64,000 nucleotides of DNA from Streptomyces violaceusniger Tu 4113 (GTDB taxonomy: Bacteria > Actinomycetota > Actinomycetes > Streptomycetales > Streptomycetaceae). Positions 11,833 through 19,773 of the stretch are shown here, piece after piece (the stretch's first letter is position 1; every line of letters begins with the position of its first letter). The translations under genes were made by a program, and so were the position numbers. The notes beneath the pieces were generated by a model that saw nothing but the letters and a program-made list of their open reading frames with translations, ran no database searches and was not told where the DNA came from. The stretch lies in NCBI RefSeq assembly GCF_000147815.2, contig NC_015957.1, positions 620,001 through 684,000 of the forward strand, written 5' to 3'.

Positions 11833-12696
11833 GTGCACCGCCGGCACAACGGGCTGAAGACCGCCGTACTCCTCGGTGGTCTGTCCGCGATCATCATCCT
11901 CATCGGCAGCCTCTTCGGCCGCACCGGGCTGATCATCGCGGTCGTCGTCGCACTCGGGACCAACGCATATGCCTACTGGAACAGTGACAAGCTGGCCCTG
12001 CGCGCGATGCGCGCCCGCCCCGTCAGCGAGTTCGAGGCACCGGGGCTGTACCGCATGGTGCGCGAGCTCTCCACGGCCGCGCGTCAGCCGATGCCCCGGC
12101 TCTACATCTCCCCGACCGAGGCCCCCAACGCCTTCGCCACCGGCCGCAACCCCCGTAACGCGGCGGTCTGCTGCACCGACGGCATTCTGCGGCTGCTGGA
12201 CGAGCGCGAGCTGCGCGGGGTCCTCGGCCATGAGCTCAGCCATGTCTACAACCGCGACATCCTGATCTCCTCGATCGCGGGCGCGCTCGCCAGCGTCGTC
12301 ATGTTCCTGGTGAATTTCGCCTGGCTGATCCCCATGGGCCGGTCCGACGACGACGAGGGCCCCGGCTTCCTCGGCATGCTGCTGATCATGATCCTCGGCC
12401 CGCTCGCGGCCTCCATCATCCAGCTCGCCGTGAGCCGCTCCCGCGAATACGAGGCTGACGCCTCCGGAGCCCAGCTCACCGGCGACCCCCTGGCCCTCGC
12501 CAGCGCCCTGCGCAAGCTGGAAGCCGGTACGAAGCAGCTTCCGCTGCCGCCCGAGCCCCGCCTGGAGACCGCCAGCCACCTGATGATCGCCAACCCGTTC
12601 CGCGCCGGTGAGGGCATGGCCAAGCTCTTCTCCACTCACCCGCCCATGCGGGAGCGCATCGCCCGACTCGAGCAGATGGCAGGACACCAACCGTGA
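11833..12696 (+). CDS. htpX: Membrane zinc metalloprotease, HtpX/M48 family
   Basis: 287 residues from the GTG at 11833, preceded by GGAGGG seven bases upstream; an in-frame ATG at 11782 lacks a good ribosome site. Two N-terminal membrane helices, the catalytic HELSH motif (zinc ligands and general base) near residue 133, two further helices, and a distal glutamate ligand in [10 protein letters not shown]. HtpX degrades misfolded membrane proteins with its active site in the cytoplasm. The stop overlaps the GTG of the next gene, so the two are co-translated. Confidence 0.9.
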   Translation: MHRRHNGLKTAVLLGGLSAIIILIGSLFGRTGLIIAVVVALGTNAYAYWNSDKLALRAMRARPVSEFEAPGLYRMVRELSTAARQPMPRLYISPTEAPNAFATGRNPRNAAVCCTDGILRLLDERELRGVLGHELSHVYNRDILISSIAGALASVVMFLVNFAWLIPMGRSDDDEGPGFLGMLLIMILGPLAASIIQLAVSRSREYEADASGAQLTGDPLALASALRKLEAGTKQLPLPPEPRLETASHLMIANPFRAGEGMAKLFSTHPPMRERIARLEQMAGHQP

Positions 12697-13085
12697 AAAC
12701 CCTCCTGAACCTCATCTGGCTGATCTTCGCCGGCCTCTGGATGGCGATCCTCTACGTCTTCGCCGGGGTCCTCCTCTGCCTCACGATCATCGGCATCCCC
12801 TTCGCGCTCGCCTCCTGGCGCATCGCCGGCTTCGCCCTCTGGCCCTTCGGCCGCACCACCGTCCCCCGCCCCGGCGCCGGAGCCGCCTCCTGCGTCGGCA
12901 ACGTCCTCTGGCTCATCCTCGCGGGCTGGTGGCTGGCGCTCGGCCACCTGCTCACCGGCGTCGTCCTCTGCATCACGATCATCGGCATCCCCCTGGGCCT
13001 GGCCAACTTCAAGCTCATCCCGATCTCCCTGGCTCCCCTCGGCGTCGACATCGTCCCCACCGACCAGCCCTTCGGCCACCGCTGA
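12693..13085 (+). CDS. YccF domain inner-membrane protein
   Basis: 130 residues with two copies of the YccF module: [15 protein letters not shown] near the N-terminus and [17 protein letters not shown] near the C-terminus, each in a membrane segment. Function is not established for the family. GTG start overlaps the htpX stop by four bases, so it may be a partner or substrate of the protease; that is inference from coupling only. Confidence 0.85.
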   Translation: MKTLLNLIWLIFAGLWMAILYVFAGVLLCLTIIGIPFALASWRIAGFALWPFGRTTVPRPGAGAASCVGNVLWLILAGWWLALGHLLTGVVLCITIIGIPLGLANFKLIPISLAPLGVDIVPTDQPFGHR

Positions 13086-13157
13086 CCTGCCCGCCGACAA
13101 CACCAGGGGCGGCACGGCCACGCCGCACCGCCCCTGCCGCACCGGTCCGAGTGCCGG

Positions 13158-13646
13158 CTACCGGTAGTTCACGAACTGCACCGCGAAGTCCAGGTCCTTG
13201 CCCTTGAGCAGGGCGATCACGGCCTGCAGGTCATCCCGGTTCTTGGAGGTCACCCGCAGCTCTTCGCCCTGCACCTGCGCCTTGACGCCCTTGGGCCCCT
13301 CATCGCGGATGATCTTCGCGACCTTCTTCGCGTTGTCCTGCGAGATCCCCTCCTGCAGCGAGGCGAAGATCTTGTACTCCTTGCCCGACGCCTGGGGCTC
13401 GCCCGCGTCCAGGGCCTTCAGCGAGATCCCGCGCTTGACCAGCTTGGACTGGAAGACGTCGAGGATCGCCTTGACCCGCTCCTCGGAGTTGGCTCGCATC
13501 TCGATCCGCTCGCCCGACCACTCGATCGAGGCGCCGACGTTCTTGAAGTCGTAGCGCTGGGAGATCTCGCGGCTCGCCTGGTTCAGAGCGTTGTCGACCT
13601 CCTGCCGCTCGACCTTCGAGACGATGTCGAAACTGGAGTCGGCCAT
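13158..13646 (-). CDS. yajQ: YajQ family nucleotide-binding protein
   Basis: 162 residues starting [11 protein letters not shown], the standard YajQ N-terminus; the family has two ferredoxin-like domains and in some bacteria binds cyclic di-GMP or nucleic acid. Complete length, ends in AVQFVNYR as usual. Convergent with the htpX-yccF pair. Single gene; upstream DNA leads into the tRNA-Tyr promoter region. Confidence 0.92.
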   Translation of the reverse strand: MADSSFDIVSKVERQEVDNALNQASREISQRYDFKNVGASIEWSGERIEMRANSEERVKAILDVFQSKLVKRGISLKALDAGEPQASGKEYKIFASLQEGISQDNAKKVAKIIRDEGPKGVKAQVQGEELRVTSKNRDDLQAVIALLKGKDLDFAVQFVNYR

Positions 13647-13835
13647 CTTGAGTTGGCTCCTCGTACGTAGATCCGTCAGTGGCACGGCCCAGCGGACCGC
13701 TCCAGCCAGCCTAGCGATCTCGGCCATGATCCAGAGGCGATCAACCGGGTGGCGAAGCACCCCCGCGCATCAGGTATTGTTTACGTCGTTGCCAGGGAGC
13801 AGCACCGCGAGAGCGGGGCGCCTGGCCACATCCCA

Positions 13836-13917
13836 GGCGGTGTGCCCGAGTGGCCAATGGGAGCGGACTGTAAATCCGTCGGCTTAGCCTACCCAGGTTC
13901 GAATCCTGGCGCCGCCA
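13836..13917 (+). tRNA. tRNA-Tyr (anticodon GUA)
   Basis: Folds as a class II tRNA: acceptor GGCGGTG (13836-13842) pairs with CGCCGCC (13910-13916) with one G-U, anticodon loop CTGTAAA, long variable arm, T arm CCAGGTTCGAATCCTGG. CCA is not encoded. The 3' part from 13863 is repeated at 30133, so integration of the element leaves this gene intact. tRNA-Tyr is also, from memory, the attB gene of the S. coelicolor element SLP1. Confidence 0.95.
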
Positions 13918-13923
13918 CAGTGG
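13863..13923 (+). repeat. attL: 61-bp direct repeat inside tRNA-Tyr
   Basis: Bases 13863-13923 are identical to 30133-30193; identity ends sharply on both sides (A/C before, G/A after). The repeat runs from the anticodon stem through the tRNA 3' end, the usual position of AICE attachment sites. The integrase gene lies just inside. Confidence 0.93.
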
Positions 13924-13924
13924 G

Positions 13925-13967
13925 AAAACGGCCCCCGAGCTGCGAAAACGCAGCCGGGGGCCGTTTT
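13925..13967 (+). terminator. Hairpin terminator after tRNA-Tyr / int
   Basis: Long near-perfect inverted repeat (arms about 13925-13944 and 13949-13967), flanked by AAAA on one side and TTTT on the other, so it can stop transcripts from both the tRNA and the converging integrase gene. Related hairpins recur at 30194-30233 and 31416-31455. Confidence 0.8.
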
Positions 13968-14078
13968 CGTTGGCGAGCGAGGATCGCGCCCGGAATGGGG
14001 CGGTCTATCCCGCTGTGTCTCACCCGATCTCGCGTGCTGACCACTGCGTGTGGGGCATGCGTGGGGCACGCTCGGGGA

Positions 14079-15443
14079 TCATCCCCAGTTCTTCAGCGCC
14101 TCATCGATCCGGGCGTTCGCCATGGCTGTGGCGCCGTCCAGACACTTCGCGTAGACCTTCAGCAGCACGGCGACCGTGTGACCCGCACGGCGCGCGACCT
14201 CTACGGGGTCCACCCCCGAGTTCAGCCACAGCGAGACGCACGCGTGACGCAGGTCATACGGGCGGGCGCCAAGCGGTGAAGCCCGCTGCTCCGGCCCGAG
14301 CGCCACCTTTCGGGCCCGTGCCCAGACCTCCCCGTAGCCGCTCTCCTGAACCAGACCGCCGCGGGCGGTCCGGAAGAGTCGGCCATCGGGGGCCGCGCCG
14401 TACGTCTCCAGGTGCTCCCGCAGCATGGACACGAAGCCGGGCGGGATCGGGACGTGCCGCACGTCCTTCTCGGGGCGCCATTTCAGTCCGCGCTGGTCAT
14501 GGGCGGTGCCTGAGTCGGTCCAGGAGCTTCCGACGCGCGGCCGGGAGCCGTCGAGGTGCAGCGTGCCCCACCCTTCCAGGGGCAGCTCACAGTTCTCGCG
14601 GCGCAGCCACACGGCCTCACCGGGGCGTAGCCCAGCGTGGTAGAGGCACCCGAAGAACGCCCGGAGGTGCTTCCCTCGGTCGCCCTGCTCGCTCACGGCC
14701 TCCAGCAGACGACGGGCTTGCCGTGGGTTGACCACGGCCCCGGGGTCCACCTGCTCCACAGGGTTGGGGATGGACCACTGCACCTGCGGAAGCGGGTTGG
14801 CGTCGAGCCGCCGAGCCTCCACGGCGAACCCAAGGGCATTGTGGAAGATCGCACGCTTCCGCCGGACCACAGAAGCGGCGGCGGCCTTCCCGTCCAGCCG
14901 GACCGTGAAGGCTGTGAGCACCTTCCGGAGCAGCAGCGGGTCATCCAGGGCGCTCATGGGCACCGCGTGTCGCTCGACCCATTCCAGCGTGCGCTGTACG
15001 TCTGCGGGTGGGTCCTCCGTCCATCGGTTCAGGTTGAAAGCCCAGCTATACAGCGCGCGGCGAAGCTGCCGAGCCTCCGGCATGCCGCGGCGCGTACTCA
15101 CCAGGGCAGGGGTGGCACTGGCCATGGCCTCGGCCAGCGTGGTCCGGGTCTTCGCGGGAGCGGCCGGCCACTTCATCTCGATGTAGTCGCGGGCGTGCTG
15201 GTACCAGCTCACGTCATTGAGCTTGCGCAGCTCAGACAGGGGCAGGCCGGTCGCCTCGTCGAACCGCTCGCCGTTGTTCACTGCGGTGAGCAGTTCCGCG
15301 CGGCGGCCGTCGGCCAGGGTCTTGGTGCGGAACGTCTGGGAGTGCGGGGTGTCCCCGACCTTCCAGCGCAGCTCGGCCGAGGACTGCCCCCGGTCCTTCC
15401 GCTGCCGTACGGCCCAGACGCGGACTTTGAACGTGTGCGCCAC
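14079..15443 (-). CDS. int: Site-specific tyrosine recombinase (integrase)
   Basis: 454 residues from the GTG at 15443, which has GAAGGA six bases upstream. N-terminal arm-binding region, core-binding domain, then catalytic residues: Arg in GLRPGEAVWL, HxxR in YDLRHACVSLWL, a later His in RRAGHT and the nucleophile Tyr in LLKVYAKC. It should recombine the att site in tRNA-Tyr for integration and, with excisionase, excision. It reads toward the tRNA. Homologous DNA, badly decayed, occurs at 30322-30450. Confidence 0.93.
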   Translation of the reverse strand: MAHTFKVRVWAVRQRKDRGQSSAELRWKVGDTPHSQTFRTKTLADGRRAELLTAVNNGERFDEATGLPLSELRKLNDVSWYQHARDYIEMKWPAAPAKTRTTLAEAMASATPALVSTRRGMPEARQLRRALYSWAFNLNRWTEDPPADVQRTLEWVERHAVPMSALDDPLLLRKVLTAFTVRLDGKAAAASVVRRKRAIFHNALGFAVEARRLDANPLPQVQWSIPNPVEQVDPGAVVNPRQARRLLEAVSEQGDRGKHLRAFFGCLYHAGLRPGEAVWLRRENCELPLEGWGTLHLDGSRPRVGSSWTDSGTAHDQRGLKWRPEKDVRHVPIPPGFVSMLREHLETYGAAPDGRLFRTARGGLVQESGYGEVWARARKVALGPEQRASPLGARPYDLRHACVSLWLNSGVDPVEVARRAGHTVAVLLKVYAKCLDGATAMANARIDEALKNWG

Positions 15444-15461
15444 GTGGTTCCTTCCATGCGA

Positions 15462-15494
15462 AAGGGGACCGGTCGCGGCGCGGCCGGTCCCCTT
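15462..15494 (-). terminator. Hairpin between xis and int
   Basis: Arms AAGGGGACCGG (15462-15472) and CCGGTCCCCTT (15484-15494) are perfect complements with an 11-base loop. It lies between the xis stop and the int ribosome site and could lower int expression relative to xis. Confidence 0.65.
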
Positions 15495-15504
15495 CGGGGG
15501 TGGG

Positions 15505-15693
15505 TCAGTAAGCGGGGGAGTCGAGGTCTCGCCACCAGGCGTCGAGGTCGCTTCGACGGACGCGCAGGTGGCCGTTCGGGAGCTTGATGAGCTTCGGGGC
15601 CTTGCCGCGGGCGCGCATCCGGTAGAAGGCGGCACGGCTCATCTTGATCTCTTTGAGGACGTCGGGGAGCTTGAGCTTGTCGTCGCGTGCCAC
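15505..15693 (-). CDS. xis: Excisionase-like winged-helix DNA-binding protein
   Basis: 62 residues beginning MARDDKLKLPDVLKEIKMSR, a small MerR-type winged helix as in AICE excisionases (helix-turn-helix then a wing ending DAWWRDL). Position directly upstream of int on the same strand fits a recombination directionality factor. Confidence 0.85.
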   Translation of the reverse strand: MARDDKLKLPDVLKEIKMSRAAFYRMRARGKAPKLIKLPNGHLRVRRSDLDAWWRDLDSPAY

Positions 15694-15768
15694 GCGTTCG
15701 ACTCCTTCGCTCTGATGGCGGGGTGTTGGGCTTTCCAGGGGCCGCGCCTGTCCGAAGCGCGGATTTCT

Positions 15769-15973
15769 GCGTCATCGCGTCACGCACGTCATTTGCGGCT
15801 CTGACCTGCGGTTATCCAGTGACGAGGGCAGCTCGGGGCGTGTCACAGGGTGGGGCGGGGTTCTGTCACCTGTGACGCGGGTGACGCGTGATGACGCAGG
15901 TTTGGCCGTCTGCGTCACCGCTGTCACTGCTGGTCAGGGGCCGGGGTCGGGTGGCTGGTGACGTGGGTGACGC
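15769..15973. repeat. Cluster of TGACGC hexamers: candidate origin or recombinase arm sites
   Basis: In the 468-bp gap between the replication genes and xis the hexamer TGACGC or its complement occurs at 15769, 15777, 15873, 15882, 15892, 15912 and 15968; three copies at 15873-15897 are spaced 9-10 bp, one helical turn, in the same orientation. More GTCA/TGAC words fill the interval. Such iteron-like clusters are typical of origins bound by an initiator, or of accessory sites for Xis/Int. No gene is supported here. Confidence 0.55.
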
Positions 15974-16090
15974 AGGGTCTCTTCTCTTAGGAAAAAGAGA
16001 GGGGTGGTGTCTGTGGTGGTGCGGTGCGGCTCAGGACGTGAAGAAGGAGCCGCTGCGCGGCGCGTCTTGTGCGGCGGCGGCAGGCCGCCG

Positions 16091-16142
16091 GAACAGCAAG
16101 AGGAGCACCGTGCAGGGGCGCTGGGTGCTCCTCTTGCTGTTC
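16091..16142. terminator. Strong hairpin downstream of the replication operon
   Basis: Perfect 19-bp arms (16091-16109 and 16124-16142, sequence GAACAGCAAGAGGAGCACC and its complement) around a 14-base loop, 20 bp past the stop of the ATPase gene at 16162. Probably the terminator of the methyltransferase/prim-pol/ATPase operon; no T-run follows, as is common in Streptomyces. Confidence 0.75.
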
Positions 16143-16161
16143 GGCGCCGTGGTGGCGCGGG

Positions 16162-17634
16162 TCAGAACGCCGCGTCCTGCTGGTGCGGGGGCGGTGTCGC
16201 GGGGCGGGTCATCTCGATGTAGCGGGCGGAGCTGGTGCGGCCCCAGTCGATGAGGACGCCGCGTGCGGCGAGGGTCGGTTGTAGCCGCTTGAGCCGGTCG
16301 GAGAGGACCTTGCCGGTGGTGGGCCAGCCCTTGAGGGGGCGGCACTCCTCGCCGCTGTAGAGGCCGGTGAGGCAGTGCAGCCACTCCGAGGACGACATAC
16401 GCACTTCCGCGCCCGTGTCGAGCCCGGCCGCGTGCTTGAGAACCGTCTGCGCGAGGAGGTCTCCTTCGATGACGTCGTCGTTGAGGTCATCGAGGCTGGC
16501 CCGGTACGCGGCCAGTGAGCCGAAGCCGGTAGCCGTGTCGAGTTGCGCGCACAGGTGGGCGAAGTCGGCCATCCTCAGGTCGGTGGGGGTGTCCGCCTGG
16601 GCGGCCCGCACCTTGACTGTCAGGTCCAGCAGGGAGCCGAGAACTACCGGCAGGATCTCCGCGTACTCGGTCCACAGCTCTGCCTCGGTTCGCCGCACCC
16701 GGGGCCGCACGAGACGGAGCGGGAGGAGGCGTTCGGCGAGGTCGGGCCTGATGACGCCGACGTCGATGCCGGTCAGGAGCATGGGGCGCCGGTAGCGGGA
16801 GCGGACGACGTCCCCGTCGGTGAACAGCGCGCGCTTGATGCTCTCGGCGCCGGTCACGATGCAGCACATGAGGTCGGACAGGTCCGGGGGCAGGTGGGAG
16901 AGGTTGTCCAGGGCGGTGACCCATCCGGCGGCAACGGCCGTGATCATGTTTTCCTCATCTTTCGGCGCCCGGCGCAGGTCACCGCTCATGCCCTCGATGA
17001 TCCGTACGAGCATCCGGCCGCCGGTGGACTTGCCCGCCCCTTGGGGGCCGGTGAGGAACGGGGCGGGCACGGGCACGGACGGCTCCAGGCAGCCGATCAG
17101 CCAGGCGATGGCCAGGCACTCGGTCTCTGCGCTGGCGAAGTTACACAGGCGGAGCAGGAGGTCGATGCCCTTGCCGTCGGTGTCCTTGGCGGGCAGGGGG
17201 AGTTCGCCGGTGAGCTGGGTGCGCCGCCAGCAGACTTCCTGCGGGTCGGGGGTGAGGATGTCCCAGCCGGTGGGGTGGATGCGGACGGACTTGCCGTCGT
17301 TGCGGCCCAGGTCCAGCCAGGTCGCCCCGTCGAATCCGGGGGCGACGCGGATGTGGGTGGGCTGTACGTCCTCAGTCAGCGCGAGTGCTTCGATCAAGTC
17401 CAATGCCTCCTTGAGTGCGGTCCCGTTGAACACGCCGCGCCCGTCCCTGAACAGGCCGACCATGAGTTCCTGGCGGTGGCTTCCCGTGGTGCCCTGTGAG
17501 CGGATCGGGCGGGCCACCGGGTGGCCGTTCTTCTGCGCGTACACGGTTCCGTCGGCGGTGCGGAAGTACCGGAAGTGGGCCTGTGCGTAGTCGGTGATGA
17601 CCTCGCGGGCGGGGTTCTTCTCGTCGTCGGACAT
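16162..17634 (-). CDS. Replication ATPase/helicase-like protein of the element
   Basis: 490 residues from the ATG at 17634, two bases after the prim-pol stop (TGACC then ATG), so coupled to it. A Walker A motif GPQGAGKST (residues 196-204) follows a region resembling the ATPases that accompany element-borne prim-pols; the sequence around 232-245 (WVTALDNLSHL) is the likely Walker B strand. The C-terminal ~130 residues look like a winged-helix region (GWPTTGKVLSDRLKRL). Expected role: unwinding or loading at the element origin. I do not recognise a named family with certainty. Confidence 0.8.
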   Translation of the reverse strand: MSDDEKNPAREVITDYAQAHFRYFRTADGTVYAQKNGHPVARPIRSQGTTGSHRQELMVGLFRDGRGVFNGTALKEALDLIEALALTEDVQPTHIRVAPGFDGATWLDLGRNDGKSVRIHPTGWDILTPDPQEVCWRRTQLTGELPLPAKDTDGKGIDLLLRLCNFASAETECLAIAWLIGCLEPSVPVPAPFLTGPQGAGKSTGGRMLVRIIEGMSGDLRRAPKDEENMITAVAAGWVTALDNLSHLPPDLSDLMCCIVTGAESIKRALFTDGDVVRSRYRRPMLLTGIDVGVIRPDLAERLLPLRLVRPRVRRTEAELWTEYAEILPVVLGSLLDLTVKVRAAQADTPTDLRMADFAHLCAQLDTATGFGSLAAYRASLDDLNDDVIEGDLLAQTVLKHAAGLDTGAEVRMSSSEWLHCLTGLYSGEECRPLKGWPTTGKVLSDRLKRLQPTLAARGVLIDWGRTSSARYIEMTRPATPPPHQQDAAF

Positions 17635-17636
17635 GG

Positions 17637-18476
17637 TCACAGTCCCAACGTGGTCCGGGCGTTGGTCCACGCATCGGTGCAGTGCCGGGGCGATTCGCCC
17701 TTGGCCTGCGCGGCGGTGAACAGTCGCGCGATGTGGGCCTCGGTGAGGCAGCCGCACCGGCCGTGGGTGGAGAGCACGGCGAGGAAGGTCCGGTAGACGG
17801 TGGCATGGACCGCGCTGCGGGCCTCGGTGATGCGCTGCTCGGCCATGGCGATGCCACGGTCCAGGTAGGTGGGCGTGCGGTGGCGGCACGCGCCTTCCCC
17901 GGCCCATGCGGGCACGGTGACGGCGTGCGGCGCCTGCCGGACCGTGGAGGGCTCCTTCACGGCCAGGGCGCGCACGACCGCCGGCAGCGACGTCATGGTG
18001 CCGGTGCCGGGGCCGAGCCACCGGGCGTAGGCCATCGTGGACTTGATGTCCACGCCGTCACGGACGGCGTTTACGGAGCGCATGGCGCCCTGGTAGATCC
18101 AGTGCTCGCCGCGCGTCGTGGCGACGGTGCGGGTGGCGGGCAGCGTCTCGCGGGCCCACGCGACGGCCGCCGCGTTGTCGAGGTCGACAACGGTGAGGCC
18201 GGCGCCGCCGGGGTGGTAGGCCACCGTCAGGGCCTCCCGCCATGCCGGCGCCCACGCGGGCGAGGCGATGACGGACGGGTCGGTCGTGGCGGCGGCCCAC
18301 GCGTGGCAGGGGTCGGGACAGATGCAGGGGCCGGGGGTCTTCATGTTCGGTCGGCCGCCACAGGCGTTCCTGGCGCAGGCCGGGCAGTTCCCGAAGGGCA
18401 CCTTGCCCTTGCGCAGCGGCAGCACGGGCAGGCCCTCGGCCGCGAGCCGGAGGGCCGTGTGCAGGTGCCCGCTCAT
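17637..18476 (-). CDS. Bifunctional primase/polymerase (prim-pol) of the element
   Basis: 279 residues; the ATG at 18476 overlaps the methyltransferase stop (ATGA). The prim-pol N-terminal domain is visible: LPVLPLRKGKVPF, a Cys-rich zinc-type insert (CPACARNACGG, then CICPDPCHAW), the catalytic acidic pair in LTVVDLDN, TTRGEHWIYQ and a later VDIKST. It would prime and extend DNA at the element origin. Such an enzyme replaces the RepSA-type rolling-circle initiator found in pSAM2. Confidence 0.87.
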   Translation of the reverse strand: MSGHLHTALRLAAEGLPVLPLRKGKVPFGNCPACARNACGGRPNMKTPGPCICPDPCHAWAAATTDPSVIASPAWAPAWREALTVAYHPGGAGLTVVDLDNAAAVAWARETLPATRTVATTRGEHWIYQGAMRSVNAVRDGVDIKSTMAYARWLGPGTGTMTSLPAVVRALAVKEPSTVRQAPHAVTVPAWAGEGACRHRTPTYLDRGIAMAEQRITEARSAVHATVYRTFLAVLSTHGRCGCLTEAHIARLFTAAQAKGESPRHCTDAWTNARTTLGL

Positions 18477-19150
18477 GCGGCTACCTCCCATCGGGTGGTG
18501 AGGAAGGCACGGCCGATCCACTGCGTGTAGGCGGGCGGGATGCATTCGCGGATGCCGTCGCGGTTCATCCACTCCACGCCCATCACACGGCGGGCCTGGC
18601 CGACGCCGGAGAAGTTGCCGATGTACTGGCCGTACCAGCCGGGCGGGACCGGGCGGCCCATCTTCGCCTGAGGCACGGTGTGCGCCGGGTGCTTCGTGGC
18701 CGTGAGGACGAGTCCGCCGCCGGGCTCGAAGTACCGGTGCCGGTAGGTGGCCAGCCCGAACATGGGCCCGCACAGCATCACCGGCCCGCGCAGCTTGGGC
18801 ACCGCGCCGCGGACGTTTTCGATCACCCACGGGCGGCCGGTGGACTCCAGAGCGGCGCGGGTGGGGGCGATCAGGTCGGGATGGGCGTTGCCCTGGATTC
18901 GCTGGCACTCGCTGTCGTGCTGGCACGGCGGGGAGGCGTGGATGAAGTCGAACTCCGCACCGTGCTCGCGGATGAACGCCACCGCATCGGCCTGGATGAA
19001 GCGGAACGGATAGCGCGGTTGTGGGGCGAGATCGATGCCGGTCACGTCGAATCCGGCGAGGCGGTAGCCCATGCCGGCGCCGCCCTGGCAGCAGAACGCA
19101 TCCAGCACCCGCGGGAGGCGGGATCGCCGGATCAGGGTCGGTTGAGTCAT
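18473..19150 (-). CDS. Short C5-cytosine-specific DNA methyltransferase
   Basis: 225 residues from the ATG at 19150. Motif I (DAFCCQGGAGMGYRLAGF), motif IV with the catalytic cysteine (ASPPCQ) and motif VI (VIENVRG) are present, and the C-terminal QARRVMGVEW...IPPAYTQWIG corresponds to motifs IX-X. It is shorter than the common 300-450 residues, so the target-recognition region is minimal, as in phage and plasmid enzymes. It opens the replication operon and overlaps prim-pol, suggesting methylation of the element's DNA, perhaps against host restriction. No cognate endonuclease is nearby. Confidence 0.87.
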   Translation of the reverse strand: MTQPTLIRRSRLPRVLDAFCCQGGAGMGYRLAGFDVTGIDLAPQPRYPFRFIQADAVAFIREHGAEFDFIHASPPCQHDSECQRIQGNAHPDLIAPTRAALESTGRPWVIENVRGAVPKLRGPVMLCGPMFGLATYRHRYFEPGGGLVLTATKHPAHTVPQAKMGRPVPPGWYGQYIGNFSGVGQARRVMGVEWMNRDGIRECIPPAYTQWIGRAFLTTRWEVAA

Positions 19151-19186
19151 TCTGGGAGTACTCCTGTTCCTTGGGGACGGAGAAAC

Positions 19187-19236
19187 CGCCCGGGGCGGCC
19201 CCGGTTCATTGGCGTGAGAGGGGGCCGCCCCGGGCG
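19187..19236 (-). terminator. Hairpin ending the 104-residue gene
   Basis: Perfect 16-bp arms (19187-19202 and 19221-19236) with an 18-base loop, touching the stop codon at 19237 and ending 37 bp before the methyltransferase start. Confidence 0.75.
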
Positions 19237-19551
19237 TTACTTGTTCTTGGGCTGGAAGAGCTTGAGGGTGATGCCGCCGACGCCGAGGGGGCCGGCGGTG
19301 GCTCCGGCGATGACGGTTGCGGTGTGGGCGGCGACGTCCATCAGCCAGCACAGGGCGGCGGCCAGTCCCCAGCCCCCGGCGACGACCGCTCCGGCGATGG
19401 CGAACGGGATCAGGACGCGCTGCCACGGGAAGCCGGTCGGGGTGGTGTCGTTGACGACGATGACGACCGGCTGTCCGGTGGCCTGTGCGCGCTGGTAGAC
19501 GTCGGCGGGTATGTGCGGGGCCATCTGGCCGGGCGGGGTGTGCTGGCTCAT
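19237..19551 (-). CDS. Small membrane protein of the element (unknown function)
   Basis: 104 residues. Hydrophilic N-terminus, then two hydrophobic segments (about 47-68 and 70-92) ending in LKLFQPKNK. Position between the tra gene and the replication operon suggests a spread/transfer accessory protein like the Spd proteins, but no family signature is visible. Bounded by hairpins on both sides, so it is probably its own transcript or a read-through cistron. Confidence 0.7.
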   Translation of the reverse strand: MSQHTPPGQMAPHIPADVYQRAQATGQPVVIVVNDTTPTGFPWQRVLIPFAIAGAVVAGGWGLAAALCWLMDVAAHTATVIAGATAGPLGVGGITLKLFQPKNK

Positions 19552-19575
19552 TTCTGGCTCCCTCGGGGTGTGCCG

Positions 19576-19606
19576 CGGGCCCGCGCCGACAGGTGGCGCG
19601 GGCCCG
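19576..19606 (-). terminator. Hairpin between the tra gene and the 104-residue gene
   Basis: Perfect 12-bp arms CGGGCCCGCGCC (19576-19587) and GGCGCGGGCCCG (19595-19606), 7-base loop. Confidence 0.7.
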
Positions 19607-19622
19607 TGCGGTGGGTGGTGTG

Positions 19623-19694
19623 CTTGTCGTCTTTCTTGTCGTGCGGCTTGTCGTCTGGCTTGTCGCTTGTCTTGTCTTGTCGCTTGTCGCCTCG
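19623..19694. repeat. Six 12-bp direct repeats behind the tra gene (candidate clt)
   Basis: CTTGTC recurs exactly every 12 bp at 19623, 19635, 19647, 19659, 19671 and 19683, with two extra copies at 19666 and 19676; consensus unit CTTGTCGTCTTG. An inverted copy lies at 19765-19770. The array starts 80 bp past the tra stop codon. Streptomyces cis-acting transfer loci (clt) are arrays of short direct repeats bound by TraB and tend to lie near the tra gene. Confidence 0.7.
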
Positions 19695-19773
19695 CAGGTC
19701 ACAAGCCATTTCCGGGCCTCCCAGCCCGTCCATGGGGCCTGTTGTGCGGTGCGTGCCGACAGGCGACAAGCGA

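Noticed and set aside
19623..19694. CRISPR array
   Set aside because: The units are 12 bp with no unique spacers and no cas genes in the window; the same holds for the 18-bp units in nuoI.
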